DNA of 64,000 nucleotides from assembly GCF_009734405.1 (NCBI RefSeq), contig NZ_CP046453.1, positions 744,001 to 808,000 of the forward strand, read 5' to 3'. The notes under the pieces were generated by a model, which was not told the DNA's origin, ran no database searches, and saw only the letters and a list, made by a program, of their open reading frames with translations. The first letter of the stretch is position 1. Each line of letters starts with the position of its first letter. A program made the translations under genes and the position numbers. Shown here piece after piece: positions 26,582 to 34,992 of this stretch. This DNA is from Corynebacterium comes. Its GTDB lineage: Bacteria > Actinomycetota > Actinomycetes > Mycobacteriales > Mycobacteriaceae.

Positions 26582-27157
26582 GTGAACACCGCCCATGAGC
26601 CGCGTGCATCCGCGCTACTGGATGACGTGGAACCTGACGAGGCGTTTCTCATCGCCTCCGAGCAGGAGGATCCGCCCCAGGCACGCCGCCGGGCACTGGT
26701 GGTGCTCATCGCCGACCACGCTCTCGACGCAGGCGAGGACACCGATCGGCTGGTCACCGAGCTTCTCATCGAGGCGGGCTTCGCGGTGGACGCCGTGGTG
26801 TCGGTGCGTTCGAAGAAGTCGCAGATCCGCCAGGCGATCGAAACGGCCGTCGTCGGTGGTGTGGACCTGGTCCTCACCGTCGGAGGCACCGGGGTCGGCC
26901 CCCGTGACCGTGCCCCGGAGGCGACCCGGGCCGTGCTGGATCAGCTGGTCCCCGGCATTGCCCAGGCACTGCGTTCCTCGGGACAGGCCTGCGGCGCGAT
27001 GGACGCCTGCACCTCACGTGGAATTTCTGGGGTGTCGGCGTCGACCGTGGTGGTAAATTTCGCCGCCTCCCGCACTGCGGTGCGCGACGGTATGGCCACG
27101 CTCGCGCCGATGGTCCACCATGTGATCGACCAGCTGCAGAAGGCGAGCGTTGAGTAG
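26582..27157 (+). CDS. moaB: MoaB/MogA-family molybdenum cofactor protein
   Basis: 191 residues from GTG 26582, chosen because GGAG lies 6 bases upstream; ATG 26564 in frame lacks a ribosome site. The core resembles M. tuberculosis MoaB2: ALVVLIADHALDAGEDTDRL, VDLVLTVGGTGVGPRD (the TGGTG molybdopterin-binding loop), PEATRAVLD and SRGISGVSASTVVVN. The family adenylylates or binds molybdopterin. The N-terminal about 35 residues (HEPRASALLDDVEPDEAFL) are extra compared with MoaB2. The position after pepD is as in mycobacteria (moaB2). Confidence 0.85.
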   Translation: MNTAHEPRASALLDDVEPDEAFLIASEQEDPPQARRRALVVLIADHALDAGEDTDRLVTELLIEAGFAVDAVVSVRSKKSQIRQAIETAVVGGVDLVLTVGGTGVGPRDRAPEATRAVLDQLVPGIAQALRSSGQACGAMDACTSRGISGVSASTVVVNFAASRTAVRDGMATLAPMVHHVIDQLQKASVE

Positions 27158-27359
27158 CGGGGCACGGCGGCCACGGCGTCGCGTCGTGCGGCAGTCCGAT
27201 GCCCCCGGTATAGACAGAGAGGTCGACCGTCCCGATCCCCGATTCGGGGTTGCGGAGGCGGCCGACGGTGACAGGGAGGTGCTCCTCGACCCGGAGGCCG
27301 AGGAGCCGGTCTCCACTGACGAGTTCTGGCGCGAGCAGCGCCCTCCGCATTACGCCTGA
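27150..27359 (+). CDS. Small charged protein of unknown function
   Basis: 69 residues from TTG 27150, overlapping the moaB end by 8 bases, with AAGGCGAG upstream. Arg-rich start, Asp/Glu-rich middle, and a C-terminus DEFWREQRPPHYA, which looks like a conserved actinobacterial tail. It overlaps mscL at the 3' end by 10 bases. No family known to me; the coupling to moaB and the conserved-looking tail are the reasons to keep it. Confidence 0.5.
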   Translation: MSSGARRPRRRVVRQSDAPGIDREVDRPDPRFGVAEAADGDREVLLDPEAEEPVSTDEFWREQRPPHYA

Positions 27360-27754
27360 CGGCTGCCGAGCAGGTCGCGGATCTCGGTGAGCAGCTCGAC
27401 GTCGGCCGGCACGGGCTCCTCCTCGTCCTGCGGGATGCCGCGCTTGCGGGCGGCGATCTCGTTGAGCTTGTTCATCGGGGCGACGATGACGAAGTAGACG
27501 ACGGCGGCGATGAGCAGGAAGTTGATGGCCGCGGTGATCACTGCGCCGAAATCGAGGAAGGTCGCCGGGTTGTCCGAGATGACGTGGAAGCCCAGGCCGC
27601 TGACGTCGCTGCCGCCGAGGGCGGCGATCAGGGGGTTGATCAGGTTGTCGGAGAACGCGGTGACGATGGCGGTGAATGCGCCGCCGATGACCACGGCCAC
27701 AGCCAGGTCGATGACGTTGCCGCGCATGATGAATTCTTTGAAGCCCTGAAACAT
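27350..27754 (-). CDS. mscL: Large-conductance mechanosensitive channel MscL
   Basis: 134 residues from the ATG with AGGAGGAACAG upstream; a longer frame is rejected for lacking a ribosome site and homology. It opens MFQGFKEFIMRGNVIDLAVA, the canonical MscL start with the pore helix, has the second membrane helix AVITAAINFLLIAAVVYFVI, and a charged cytoplasmic helix at the end. It releases solutes on osmotic down-shock, complementary to BetP elsewhere in the window. Confidence 0.96.
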   Translation of the reverse strand: MFQGFKEFIMRGNVIDLAVAVVIGGAFTAIVTAFSDNLINPLIAALGGSDVSGLGFHVISDNPATFLDFGAVITAAINFLLIAAVVYFVIVAPMNKLNEIAARKRGIPQDEEEPVPADVELLTEIRDLLGSRQA

Positions 27755-27812
27755 GTCTGTTCCTCCTGTTGATGGGTGACAATTTTCGTAGCCTCCATAA
27801 ATTTTAGGCCAT

Positions 27813-28448
27813 TCAAGGTGGATCTTCCTGACCCGGCGTGAGAACAACTGCCAGCGGCGCGGTCAGGGAGGCGGCGGCCACCGCACGGGCAGCCTCCTCG
27901 GGGAGTCCGATCAACAGGGTTCCGGGGGCCTCCCGGGTGTCTACGAGGACCACCCGTCCGCCGGAAGCGATGACCTGGGGCTGGGCTGCGTCGCCGTGGT
28001 GGGTGACGATGCTGATCGTGTCGCCGTGGTGGAGCAGCGGAATGATCTCGGGTTCCGCCGGCCTCAGCGGGATGAATGTGGTGATGTCGCCCAGGAAAGC
28101 GGCGGCGAGATCCTGGCCGATGAACCGGTGGGACGTGGCCACCTCCCCCTCCTCCGCTGCGGCCACGATGACCAGCCCCTCGACCTCTGAAGGGTCGGTC
28201 AACGCGGAAACCGGCAGAAGGTGGCCGGGGACGGGAACCACGATGACGTCGTCCCCCGAGAGCGTCTCGCCGGCCGCGACCCGGCGGGCGAAGACGACGG
28301 CCTGCGGGTCGGTGGCCCCGGCCTGCCGGAACGCCAGCAGAACCGCGGTCAGCAGGAGCATGATCGCCAGAACCCGGCGGATGAGGACGGTGCGGCGCCA
28401 GCCGGGGGTGGCGAGGACATGGATGAACCTGCGGTGGAACTGGGTCAT
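27813..28448 (-). CDS. SAF-domain (CpaB/RcpC-like) membrane-anchored protein
   Basis: 211 residues. A basic N-terminus and one membrane segment at about 25-42 (VLAIMLLLTAVLLAF) are followed by a SAF domain (VVFARRVAAGETLSGDDVIVV) and a region with HRFIGQDLAAAFLGD and GDTISIVTHHG. SAF proteins of this type help assemble Flp pili or other surface structures, but no tad/pilus genes are near. It may run with fthC upstream (51 bases). Confidence 0.7.
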   Translation of the reverse strand: MTQFHRRFIHVLATPGWRRTVLIRRVLAIMLLLTAVLLAFRQAGATDPQAVVFARRVAAGETLSGDDVIVVPVPGHLLPVSALTDPSEVEGLVIVAAAEEGEVATSHRFIGQDLAAAFLGDITTFIPLRPAEPEIIPLLHHGDTISIVTHHGDAAQPQVIASGGRVVLVDTREAPGTLLIGLPEEAARAVAAASLTAPLAVVLTPGQEDPP

Positions 28449-28499
28449 ACCTCACTTGGACTGCACCACGGGCATGAAGGTTCCCCGGGTGGGAGGAAA

Positions 28500-29093
28500 T
28501 CAGCTGAAGCGGCGCAGCCCCGTGGGGGTGATGGCCAAATCAACCGGCATGTCATGGTCCTCGACGGGGATGTCGTCCCGGATCTCCCCGTTGTAGAGCA
28601 GCACCGCGGTGAGCGGCGGGTTCCCGGAGTCGGCGAACTGGGCGAGCGCGCGGTCGTAGAAGCCGCCGCCCTTGCCCAGGCGCACACCCTCCGGGGTCAC
28701 TCCCAGTGCCGGGATGATGATGAGTCGGCAGGAGTTGATGGCGTCTGGCCCGAGTCGCTCACCCGTCGGCTCCGCGATGCCCAGCATTCCCGGCGTCAAG
28801 GCCAGGCGGCCTTCGTAGCGGGCCCAGTCCAGCTGCCCGCCGGAGAGTGAGACCGGTAGGAGGAGTGAGGAGGCTTCGCCATGGAGGGCGTCGAGAAGCA
28901 GGCTGCCACCGGGCTCTCCCGGCAACGGCGAGTAGGCGGCGACGGAGGTTTCTGATGGGGGCAGTGAACGCAGGAGCGCGGCCGCGTGGGAGATGATCGC
29001 CGAGTCCTCGCTCCTGATTGTCTCAGGCGACATGTCCTTGCGGGCCTGCATCATCCTGGCCCGCAGTATCGTCTTCCTATCCCGGATGTCCAT
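28500..29093 (-). CDS. fthC: 5-formyltetrahydrofolate cyclo-ligase
   Basis: 197 residues. It converts 5-formyl-THF to 5,10-methenyl-THF using ATP. The signature GKGGGFYDRAL lies at about 140-150, with the N-terminal KTILRARMMQARKDMS helix and IIIPALGVTPEGVRLG. Divergent from galU with 37 bases between starts, as Rv0992c/Rv0993 in M. tuberculosis. Confidence 0.93.
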   Translation of the reverse strand: MDIRDRKTILRARMMQARKDMSPETIRSEDSAIISHAAALLRSLPPSETSVAAYSPLPGEPGGSLLLDALHGEASSLLLPVSLSGGQLDWARYEGRLALTPGMLGIAEPTGERLGPDAINSCRLIIIPALGVTPEGVRLGKGGGFYDRALAQFADSGNPPLTAVLLYNGEIRDDIPVEDHDMPVDLAITPTGLRRFS

Positions 29094-29130
29094 GCCCTAA
29101 GCGTAACCGCGCCGGGTAGGGTGTTGCCTT

Positions 29131-30090
29131 ATGAGCTTGCCATCGTCCGCCCATCCGCACGGCGTGAAAACGGTCATCGTCCCCGCAGCCGGCATGGGCA
29201 CCCGCTTCCTGCCCGCGACCAAGACGGTCCCCAAAGAGCTGCTGCCGGTGGTGGACACCCCGGGCATCGAGCTGATCGCCGAGGAGGCCAACGCGCTGGG
29301 CGCCACACGCCTGGCGCTCATCGTCGCCCCGAACAAGCGGGAGGTGCTCCGGCACTTCGAGCAGTTCCCCAACCTGGTGGAGAACTTGTCGGAGCGGGGC
29401 AAGTTCGAGCAGGTCGAGAAGGTCCAGCGGGCGGGGAAGCTGATGACCCCGGTCGCCGTCGAGCAGGCCCAACCGCTGGGTCTGGGTCATGCCGTCGGTC
29501 TGGCGGAGAGTGTCCTCGATGATGATGAGGACGTCGTGGCGGTCATGCTGCCGGATGATCTCGTCCTGCCGATCGGTGTGGTGGAGAAGATGGCGGCGGT
29601 CCGTGCCGAGCTCGGTGGGTCGGTGCTGTGTGCGGTGAACGTGCCGCGTGCGGAGGTGTACAACTACGGTGTCTTCGACATCGAGGAGATCTCCGCCGAC
29701 TCGGGTCTGCCCGTGGACAAGGTCAAGCGGGTCGTGGGGATGGTGGAGAAGCCCGAGCCGGAGGATGCCCCGTCCACGTTGGTGGCCACCGGTCGTTACC
29801 TGTTGGACCGTGGCATCTTTGATGCGTTGCGTCGTATCAAGCCGGGTAAGGGTGGGGAGCTTCAGCTCACCGACGCCATCGAGCTGATGATTCAGGAGGG
29901 TCACCCGGTTCATATCGTCGTGCATGACGGTAAGCGCCATGACCTGGGTAACCCGGCCGGTTACATCCCGGCGTGTGTCGATTTCGGTCTGTCGCATCCG
30001 ACCTACGGACCGGGGTTGCGTCGCGCGATCATCGCGATCCTCGCGGAACATGAGGCCGCAGACGCCGCAGAGCAGCCCCCCCAGAACTGA
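29131..30090 (+). CDS. galU: UTP-glucose-1-phosphate uridylyltransferase
   Basis: 319 residues. It makes UDP-glucose for trehalose, wall polysaccharide and glycolipid synthesis. N-terminal nucleotide loop VIVPAAGMGTRFLPATK, then PKELLPVVDTPGIEL, VVAVMLPDDLV and VEKPEPEDAPS, and a C-terminal GNPAGYIPACVDFGL. A TAGGGT hexamer 8 bases before the ATG suggests a leaderless start. It begins the galU-glp-rimJ-glpR run. Confidence 0.96.
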   Translation: MSLPSSAHPHGVKTVIVPAAGMGTRFLPATKTVPKELLPVVDTPGIELIAEEANALGATRLALIVAPNKREVLRHFEQFPNLVENLSERGKFEQVEKVQRAGKLMTPVAVEQAQPLGLGHAVGLAESVLDDDEDVVAVMLPDDLVLPIGVVEKMAAVRAELGGSVLCAVNVPRAEVYNYGVFDIEEISADSGLPVDKVKRVVGMVEKPEPEDAPSTLVATGRYLLDRGIFDALRRIKPGKGGELQLTDAIELMIQEGHPVHIVVHDGKRHDLGNPAGYIPACVDFGLSHPTYGPGLRRAIIAILAEHEAADAAEQPPQN

Positions 30091-30115
30091 CTTTCCTCAC
30101 CAGAAGGAGTGTGCA

Positions 30116-31390
30116 GTGCGTTCCGTTGAGCAACAGCTTGCGCTCGTCACCGATGCTGCGGTCACACCCGAACCGGTGCGCATCGCCATCGCCGACGCCC
30201 TCGGCCTGATGTGCGCCGAAGAGGTGCAGGCCACCCGCGCCCTGCCGGGATTCCCGCAGGCTGCCATCGACGGCTATGCCGTTCGTGCCGTCGACGTCGG
30301 CGGTGAGAAGCGGCTGGTCTCATCGAGGCAGGACCCGGATACGCCAATTGAGCCGATCGAACGTTCCCTTCCGGTGGTCGGTGAGGTGGCCGCAGGTTCC
30401 CAGCAGCCGCTGCGCCTCCAGCCGAAGCAGGCTGTCCGCGTGCACACCGGAGCGCCTCTGCCCACGCTCGCCGACGCCGTCCTTCCCCTGGAGTGGACCG
30501 ACCGTGGCCGTCGCCGTGTCACCGCCCACCGGGTCGTGCGGTCAGGCGAGTTCGTCCGCCGTACCGGCGACGACATTCAACCCGGTGACGTCGCCGTCAC
30601 CGCCGGCGCGGTGCTCGGCCCGGCGCAGATCGGGCTTCTCGCGGCCGTCGGTCGGGCGAAGGTCCTGGTCTATCCGCGTCCGCGGATGGCGGTGATCTCC
30701 GTCGGCCGGGAACTCGTCGACATCGACCGTGAACCGGGCCTGGGACAGATCTACGACGTCAACTCCTATGCCCTGGCAGCGGCCGGCAGGGAAGCGGGCG
30801 CCGACGTCCACCGCGTGGGCATCGCCGGCGGGGAACCGCGCCGCCTGAAGGAGATCCTCGAGGCGCAGATCCAGCGCAGCGAACTCATCGTCATCTCCGG
30901 TGCCGTCGGAGGATCGGGCTCGGAGATGTTCCGGAAGGTCATCGAGGAACTCGGGGAGATCGACACAACACGTGTGGCCGTGCACCCCGGCTCCGTCCAG
31001 GGTTTCGGTCTGCTCGGTGAGGAGCGTATCCCCGTCTTCCTCCTGCCCAGCAACCCGGTCTCCGCCCTGGTCACCTTCGAGGTGTTCATCCGTCCGCTCA
31101 TCCGCATCTCGCTGGGCAAGCGCAACACCTCCCGCCGGGTCGTGCGGGCGAGGGCGCTCAACCACATCGCTTCCCGGGAGGGACGACGGGGCTACATCCG
31201 CGCCCGACTGATGCGCGACGCCGAGACCAGTGACTACCTCGTCGAGGGCATCGGTGCCGCCACCGGTGCGCCCGCCCATCTGCTCGCCGGACTCGCCGAG
31301 GCGAATGCGCTGATCCGGGTCCCGGAGGAGGTCACCGAGATCCGTCCCGGTGACATCGTCCACGTCATGTTCCTGACACAGGGCAGCTGA
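30116..31390 (+). CDS. glp: Glp, gephyrin/MoeA-like molybdotransferase homologue
   Basis: 424 residues from GTG 30116 (AAGGAG 7 bases upstream). MoeA fold: ALPGFPQAAIDGYAVRA, GEVAAGS, RVHTGAPLPTLADAV, FVRRTGDDIQPGD, then the molybdopterin-binding domain with ISGAVGGSGSEMF and FLLPSNPVSA. Classical MoeA has SGGVSVGDxD and GLPGNPVS, so both active loops have drifted. Corynebacterial Glp is known to bind FtsZ and, with its membrane receptor GlpR, to couple division and polar growth; glpR lies two genes downstream here. A residual role in molybdenum insertion is possible. Confidence 0.85.
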   Translation: MRSVEQQLALVTDAAVTPEPVRIAIADALGLMCAEEVQATRALPGFPQAAIDGYAVRAVDVGGEKRLVSSRQDPDTPIEPIERSLPVVGEVAAGSQQPLRLQPKQAVRVHTGAPLPTLADAVLPLEWTDRGRRRVTAHRVVRSGEFVRRTGDDIQPGDVAVTAGAVLGPAQIGLLAAVGRAKVLVYPRPRMAVISVGRELVDIDREPGLGQIYDVNSYALAAAGREAGADVHRVGIAGGEPRRLKEILEAQIQRSELIVISGAVGGSGSEMFRKVIEELGEIDTTRVAVHPGSVQGFGLLGEERIPVFLLPSNPVSALVTFEVFIRPLIRISLGKRNTSRRVVRARALNHIASREGRRGYIRARLMRDAETSDYLVEGIGAATGAPAHLLAGLAEANALIRVPEEVTEIRPGDIVHVMFLTQGS

Positions 31391-31396
31391 CGCCAG

Positions 31397-32089
31397 GTGT
31401 TTGACCCCTTCGGCCGCGCGGCCCGGTCCTTCCGCGAACCCGGCCGGGGCCCCCGCGACCCGGTCCACCCCGGCTGGCCCGAATCCACGCCTGTTGTGCG
31501 GCTTCCCGACGGTGCGCGGGTCCGCCTGCGCCCGCTGACCAGCCGGGACGGCGTGGAATGGCGCGAGCAGCGACTTCTCGACGAGCCTTTCCTCCGACCG
31601 GTCGAACCCACCGCCCCCGGTGGTTGGGCGGCCTCCCATACGTCGACCGCGTGGTGGAATTTCTTCACCGGCATTCGCACCGCCGCCCGCCACGGTCAGG
31701 TCATCCCCTTCGTCATCGAGGTCGACGGGCACTTCGCCGGTCAGGTCACGCTGGGCACGATCCAGCACGGAGGACTCTCCGACTGCTGGATCGGCTACTG
31801 GGTCCACTCCGCCTTCATGGGGCGTGGCCTGGCGACGGCGGCCTGCGCGCTGGGCACCGACCATGCCTTCCGGCGCATCGGCCTGCACCGCGTCACCGCC
31901 ACCTACCTGCCCGGTAATCCCGCTTCCGGACGGGTGCTCGCCCTCAACGGTTTCCGTGAGGAGGGCTATCTGCGTGCCAATCTGCACATCGACGGCCGCT
32001 GGCAGGACCACCACTTCGTCGCCCAGAACATCGACGATCACCCTGGTACCTGCGTTGAAAGACTGCGTCGTAACGGGCGACTGAAGTGA
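31397..32089 (+). CDS. rimJ: GNAT acetyltransferase, RimJ/RimL-like
   Basis: 230 residues from GTG 31397, 6 bases after glp. GNAT features: RLRPLTSRDGVEW N-terminal strand-helix, FVIEVDGHFAGQVTLG, SDCWIGYWVHSAFMGRGLAT (acetyl-CoA loop) and RVTATYLPGNPASGRVLALN. RimJ acetylates the N-terminus of S5 in E. coli; the actual target here is unknown. It lies between glp and glpR, the order also remembered for mycobacteria (Rv0994-Rv0996). Confidence 0.85.
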   Translation: MFDPFGRAARSFREPGRGPRDPVHPGWPESTPVVRLPDGARVRLRPLTSRDGVEWREQRLLDEPFLRPVEPTAPGGWAASHTSTAWWNFFTGIRTAARHGQVIPFVIEVDGHFAGQVTLGTIQHGGLSDCWIGYWVHSAFMGRGLATAACALGTDHAFRRIGLHRVTATYLPGNPASGRVLALNGFREEGYLRANLHIDGRWQDHHFVAQNIDDHPGTCVERLRRNGRLK

Positions 32090-32189
32090 CTCACGTGACT
32101 TTCACCGGCGTGGCAGGAGTGACTGGTGAAACGACACCCGTAATCTTGTTGACAGTCCCCGTTCCCTCACCGAGGAAGGTGAACACAGC

Positions 32190-33281
32190 GTGTCCGGAAG
32201 TCTGATCATCGTTCTGATCATCGTGGTGTGGCTGTTCGTCCTGGCACCTCTCCTCCTGCGCGGCCAGAAGCCGATCCGCAAGGCGGGAGAGGCTTTCGAT
32301 GACACCCGCGTCATCCACGAGGGTGGGTCCGGCCACCTGCCGACCCGCCGTCGACCGCACCTGTCCGCAGCCGACGTCCGTCCGGTCGACTCCGGGGATG
32401 AGGCCGAGGACTATGAGATCGTCGACGCCCACGAGGTCCTGCTTGACGACGACCGCCCCTCCCGCCCCTTCCACGGACTGTTCACCCGCCAGGATGAACC
32501 GGCCGAGATCGTCGACGGTGGCCTGGTCCACGAACTTGAAGCGGCCGTCGAGGAGCTCAAGGTCGTGGGGGAGCCGACCGTCGACGCAGACGAGGCGACC
32601 GGCGCCACCGTCACCGATGAGTGGGAGGAGTGGGACGAGGAGACCACCTACGCCTACGACGACTCTTATACCTCCCCGGCAGATTTCCTGTACCCGGATA
32701 CTGTGGGTAACCAGGAGTCGATGTCAGAAGACGTTGACGCTGAGCAGGACAACGAAAACAGGGAAGAGGACGAGAAGATGAGCGACGAGGAACTCTCCGA
32801 CGAGGAGATGGAGTTCGCGGAGCACCGTGCCGGCCGTGGCGGCTGGGACCCGGTGGCCGACGCCGAGCATTCACTCACCCGTTACCAGCGTCGACAGCGA
32901 ACCCTCCTCGGTCTGGCGGCGGCTGTCGCCGTCACCGCGATCCTCGCCTTCGTGGTCGGCGGCTGGGCCTGGCTGCTCAGCGGTCTGGCGGTGGTGGCCA
33001 CCGTCGTCTACCTCAGTGCTCTGCGCACCCAGGTGCGTGCGGAGCAGGCCCTGCGTGCCCGCCGCATCCGTCAGCTGCGCCGCGCCCGTCTCGGTGTGCG
33101 CAGCTCCACGGACGAGGAGCTGGCCGTCCCGCGTCACCTCCGTCGCCCGGGTGCCGTCATCCTCGAGCGGGATGATGAATCCCCGGATTTCGAGGATCTC
33201 CCCGTCACCGACGTGCCGGTTGCCGAGGGGCGCCGCCCCGGACACGACTACAACGACCCCTACGGCCGTCGCGTCGGCTGA
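32190..33281 (+). CDS. glpR: GlpR, membrane receptor for Glp
   Basis: 363 residues from GTG 32190 (GAGGAAGG upstream). Membrane segment at about 4-22 (LIIVLIIVVWLFVLAPLLL), a long acidic cytoplasmic stretch of about 210 residues rich in Asp/Glu, then two adjoining hydrophobic segments at about 235-275 and a basic then mixed tail ending RPGHDYNDPYGRRVG. This matches the layout reported for GlpR in corynebacteria and Rv0996 in mycobacteria. Linked to glp by operon order. Confidence 0.8.
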   Translation: MSGSLIIVLIIVVWLFVLAPLLLRGQKPIRKAGEAFDDTRVIHEGGSGHLPTRRRPHLSAADVRPVDSGDEAEDYEIVDAHEVLLDDDRPSRPFHGLFTRQDEPAEIVDGGLVHELEAAVEELKVVGEPTVDADEATGATVTDEWEEWDEETTYAYDDSYTSPADFLYPDTVGNQESMSEDVDAEQDNENREEDEKMSDEELSDEEMEFAEHRAGRGGWDPVADAEHSLTRYQRRQRTLLGLAAAVAVTAILAFVVGGWAWLLSGLAVVATVVYLSALRTQVRAEQALRARRIRQLRRARLGVRSSTDEELAVPRHLRRPGAVILERDDESPDFEDLPVTDVPVAEGRRPGHDYNDPYGRRVG

Positions 33282-33310
33282 ATCGCCGTCTGAACAGTGG
33301 TTTTTCTCAG

Positions 33311-33349
33311 GTGTGGGCCCAGGAGTAATCTTGGGTCCACACCCTTTTT
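33311..33349 (+). terminator. Rho-independent terminator after glpR
   Basis: A 12-bp stem with two G-T wobbles (gtgtgggcccag / ttgggtccacac), 8-base loop and a CCTTTTT tail, ending 2 bases before the tRNA gene. Confidence 0.82.
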
Positions 33350-33351
33350 CC

Positions 33352-33424
33352 GGGGCTATAGCTCAGTTGGTAGAGCGTCGCGTTCGCAATGCGAAGGTCA
33401 GGGGTTCGATTCCCCTTAGCTCCA
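33352..33424 (+). tRNA. tRNA-Ala (CGC)
   Basis: A 73-nt cloverleaf. Acceptor GGGGCTA pairs with TAGCTCC and discriminator A; D arm GCTC-AGTTGGTA-GAGC; anticodon arm TCGCG-TTCGCAA-TGCGA with anticodon CGC; T arm AGGGG-TTCGATT-CCCCT. The CGC anticodon reads the GCG alanine codon. CCA is not encoded (CAG follows the discriminator). Confidence 0.97.
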
Positions 33425-33458
33425 CAGCTCACGCCCTCCCGGCTGGCCGGCGGCCCGG

Positions 33459-34064
33459 TCAGGCCCAGACTCCCGAGGAGCCGCGCCGGTGAGATTCCAG
33501 CAGATGCGTGTCCACCATCCCGACGGCCTCCATGAGCGCGAAGATCATGGTCGGGCCGACGAACGTGAAACCGGCCTCCTTCAGTGCCTTCGACAGCGCC
33601 AGAGACTCGGGTGACTGCGAGGGCACCTCAGCGCTGGTCCGCGGGTACAGGTTCTCCGCGGGCTGATGCGACCAGATGAGCTCCGACAGCCCGCCCCGCC
33701 CCCGCAGCGTGAGGGTGGCCCGGGCGTTGTTGAGCACGGCCCGGATCTTGCGCTGATTGCGGATGATCTCGGGGTTGGCCATGAGCTTCTCGACGTCCCC
33801 CTCATCGAACTCGGCCACCTTCTCCGGGTCGAAACCGGCGAATGCCCGGCGGAAGCCCTCCCGTTTGCGCAGCACCAGTTCCCAGGAGAGACCGGCCTGG
33901 AAGCTCTCGAGGCAGAGGCGTTCGAAGAGCCCCTGCTCGGTGCGCACCGGCATGCCCCATTCGGTGTCGTAGTAGTCGCGCAGCAGATCGGTGGTGGCGG
34001 CCCAGGCAGGCCGGGCGAGTCCGTCGGAGCCGATGATGAGGTCAGCGAAGTCAGCGTCAGTCAT
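33459..34064 (-). CDS. tag: DNA-3-methyladenine glycosylase I
   Basis: 201 residues. It removes 3-methyladenine from alkylated DNA. RDYYDTEWGMPVRTEQGLFE, LCLESFQAGLSWELVLRKRE, the catalytic-region FVGPTMIFALMEAVGMVDTH, and a C-terminal His are typical of Tag. The Trp and Glu of the 3mA pocket lie in these motifs. It starts 3 bases after the ogt stop, so both form an alkylation-repair operon. Confidence 0.93.
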   Translation of the reverse strand: MTDADFADLIIGSDGLARPAWAATTDLLRDYYDTEWGMPVRTEQGLFERLCLESFQAGLSWELVLRKREGFRRAFAGFDPEKVAEFDEGDVEKLMANPEIIRNQRKIRAVLNNARATLTLRGRGGLSELIWSHQPAENLYPRTSAEVPSQSPESLALSKALKEAGFTFVGPTMIFALMEAVGMVDTHLLESHRRGSSGVWA

Positions 34065-34067
34065 GTC

Positions 34068-34535
34068 CTATTGGACTCCCTGGCCGTCGCGGAGGTTCCC
34101 GAGCACGCGTTGTTCGTGATCGAGAAGCCACTTCTTCGCCTCCAGGCCACCGCGGTAACCGCCGAGGGAACCGTCGCTGCGTAGCACCCGGTGGCAGGGC
34201 CGGATGATGGGCAGCGGGTTGGTGGCGCAGGCGGTGCCCGCGGCGCGGACGGCCCGGGGATGTCCGCAGGTGGTGGCGAGCTCGGTGTAGGTGACGGTCC
34301 GCCCGTAGGGGATCTCCGTCAGCATGGCCTGCACGGCGGTGCGGAAACTTCCGGCGGGGACGTCGAGGGGGAGGTCGAAAAACTGACGTTGCCCGGCGAA
34401 GTACTCGGCGAGTTGCTCGGCGGCGTCGAGAAGCAGTGGCGACGAAGGGCCGTCGGAGCCACCGAATTCGATCCGGGTGAGGCCGGTGGCGCTGGCCTCC
34501 AGGCTGAGCGGTCCGATGGGCGAATCGATGAGCAC
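34068..34535 (-). CDS. ogt: Methylated-DNA-protein-cysteine methyltransferase
   Basis: 155 residues from the GTG at 34535, chosen because AAGGGAG lies 5 bases upstream and the protein then opens LIDSPIGPLSLEASATGLT, the usual Ogt N-terminus. The methyl-acceptor Cys is in IIRPCHRVL, with EIPYGRTVTYTELA before it and GYRGGLEAKKWLLDHE after. It repairs O6-methylguanine by suicidal transfer. Operon partner of tag. Confidence 0.93.
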   Translation of the reverse strand: MLIDSPIGPLSLEASATGLTRIEFGGSDGPSSPLLLDAAEQLAEYFAGQRQFFDLPLDVPAGSFRTAVQAMLTEIPYGRTVTYTELATTCGHPRAVRAAGTACATNPLPIIRPCHRVLRSDGSLGGYRGGLEAKKWLLDHEQRVLGNLRDGQGVQ

Positions 34536-34572
34536 GTGGACTCCCTTCTCCAGGGGGCGAGGTCTTTCGGGG

Positions 34573-34578
34573 TAGTCT
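34573..34578 (+). promoter_or_regulatory. -10 hexamer TAGTCT, candidate leaderless promoter of the DoxX gene
   Basis: TAGTCT ends 6 bases before ATG 34585 in the 49-base divergent gap to ogt; there is no ribosome site. Confidence 0.45.
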
Positions 34579-34584
34579 AATCGC

Positions 34585-34992
34585 ATGGACAAACCGGCTG
34601 TGAGGGATGCTGCGCTGCTGCTCCTGCGTATCGTCCTGGGCACCGTGTTCGTCGCCCACGGCTGGGACAAGCTCATCATCACCGGGTTGACGGAGACCAC
34701 CGGTCAGTTCAGCGCCTGGGGGGTGCCGCAGCCGAAGTTGTCTGCGTGGCTGGTCATGGCGACGGAACTGGTCGGCGGGGCGTTGCTGGTGGTGGGGCTG
34801 CTCACCACGCTGGTGGCGGGTGTGCTGGCGCTTCTCATGGTGGCTGCGATGTGGTTCGTGCACGTCGGGGAGGGATTCTTCACCTCGACCGGCGGGGTGG
34901 AGTTCCCGATCGTGATGGCGACGGCACTGGTGATGATCGTGGTGTTCGGTGCTGGCCGTGCAAGCCTGGACAGGATGCTGACCCGTGGTTGA
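34585..34992 (+). CDS. DoxX family membrane protein
   Basis: 135 residues with four membrane segments. The opening LLLLRIVLGTVFVAHGWDKL is the DoxX signature; SAWLVMATELVGGALLVVGL is the second. Mycobacterial DoxX acts with superoxide dismutase and thiosulfate sulfurtransferase in redox control, but those partners are not adjacent. The stop overlaps the start of the zinc-finger protein by 8 bases. Confidence 0.82.
   Translation: MDKPAVRDAALLLLRIVLGTVFVAHGWDKLIITGLTETTGQFSAWGVPQPKLSAWLVMATELVGGALLVVGLLTTLVAGVLALLMVAAMWFVHVGEGFFTSTGGVEFPIVMATALVMIVVFGAGRASLDRMLTRG

Noticed and set aside
30542..32041. 499-codon minus-strand frame opposite glp/rimJ
   Set aside because: Antisense shadow of two well-recognised genes; low-complexity Asp/Gly/Val composition.
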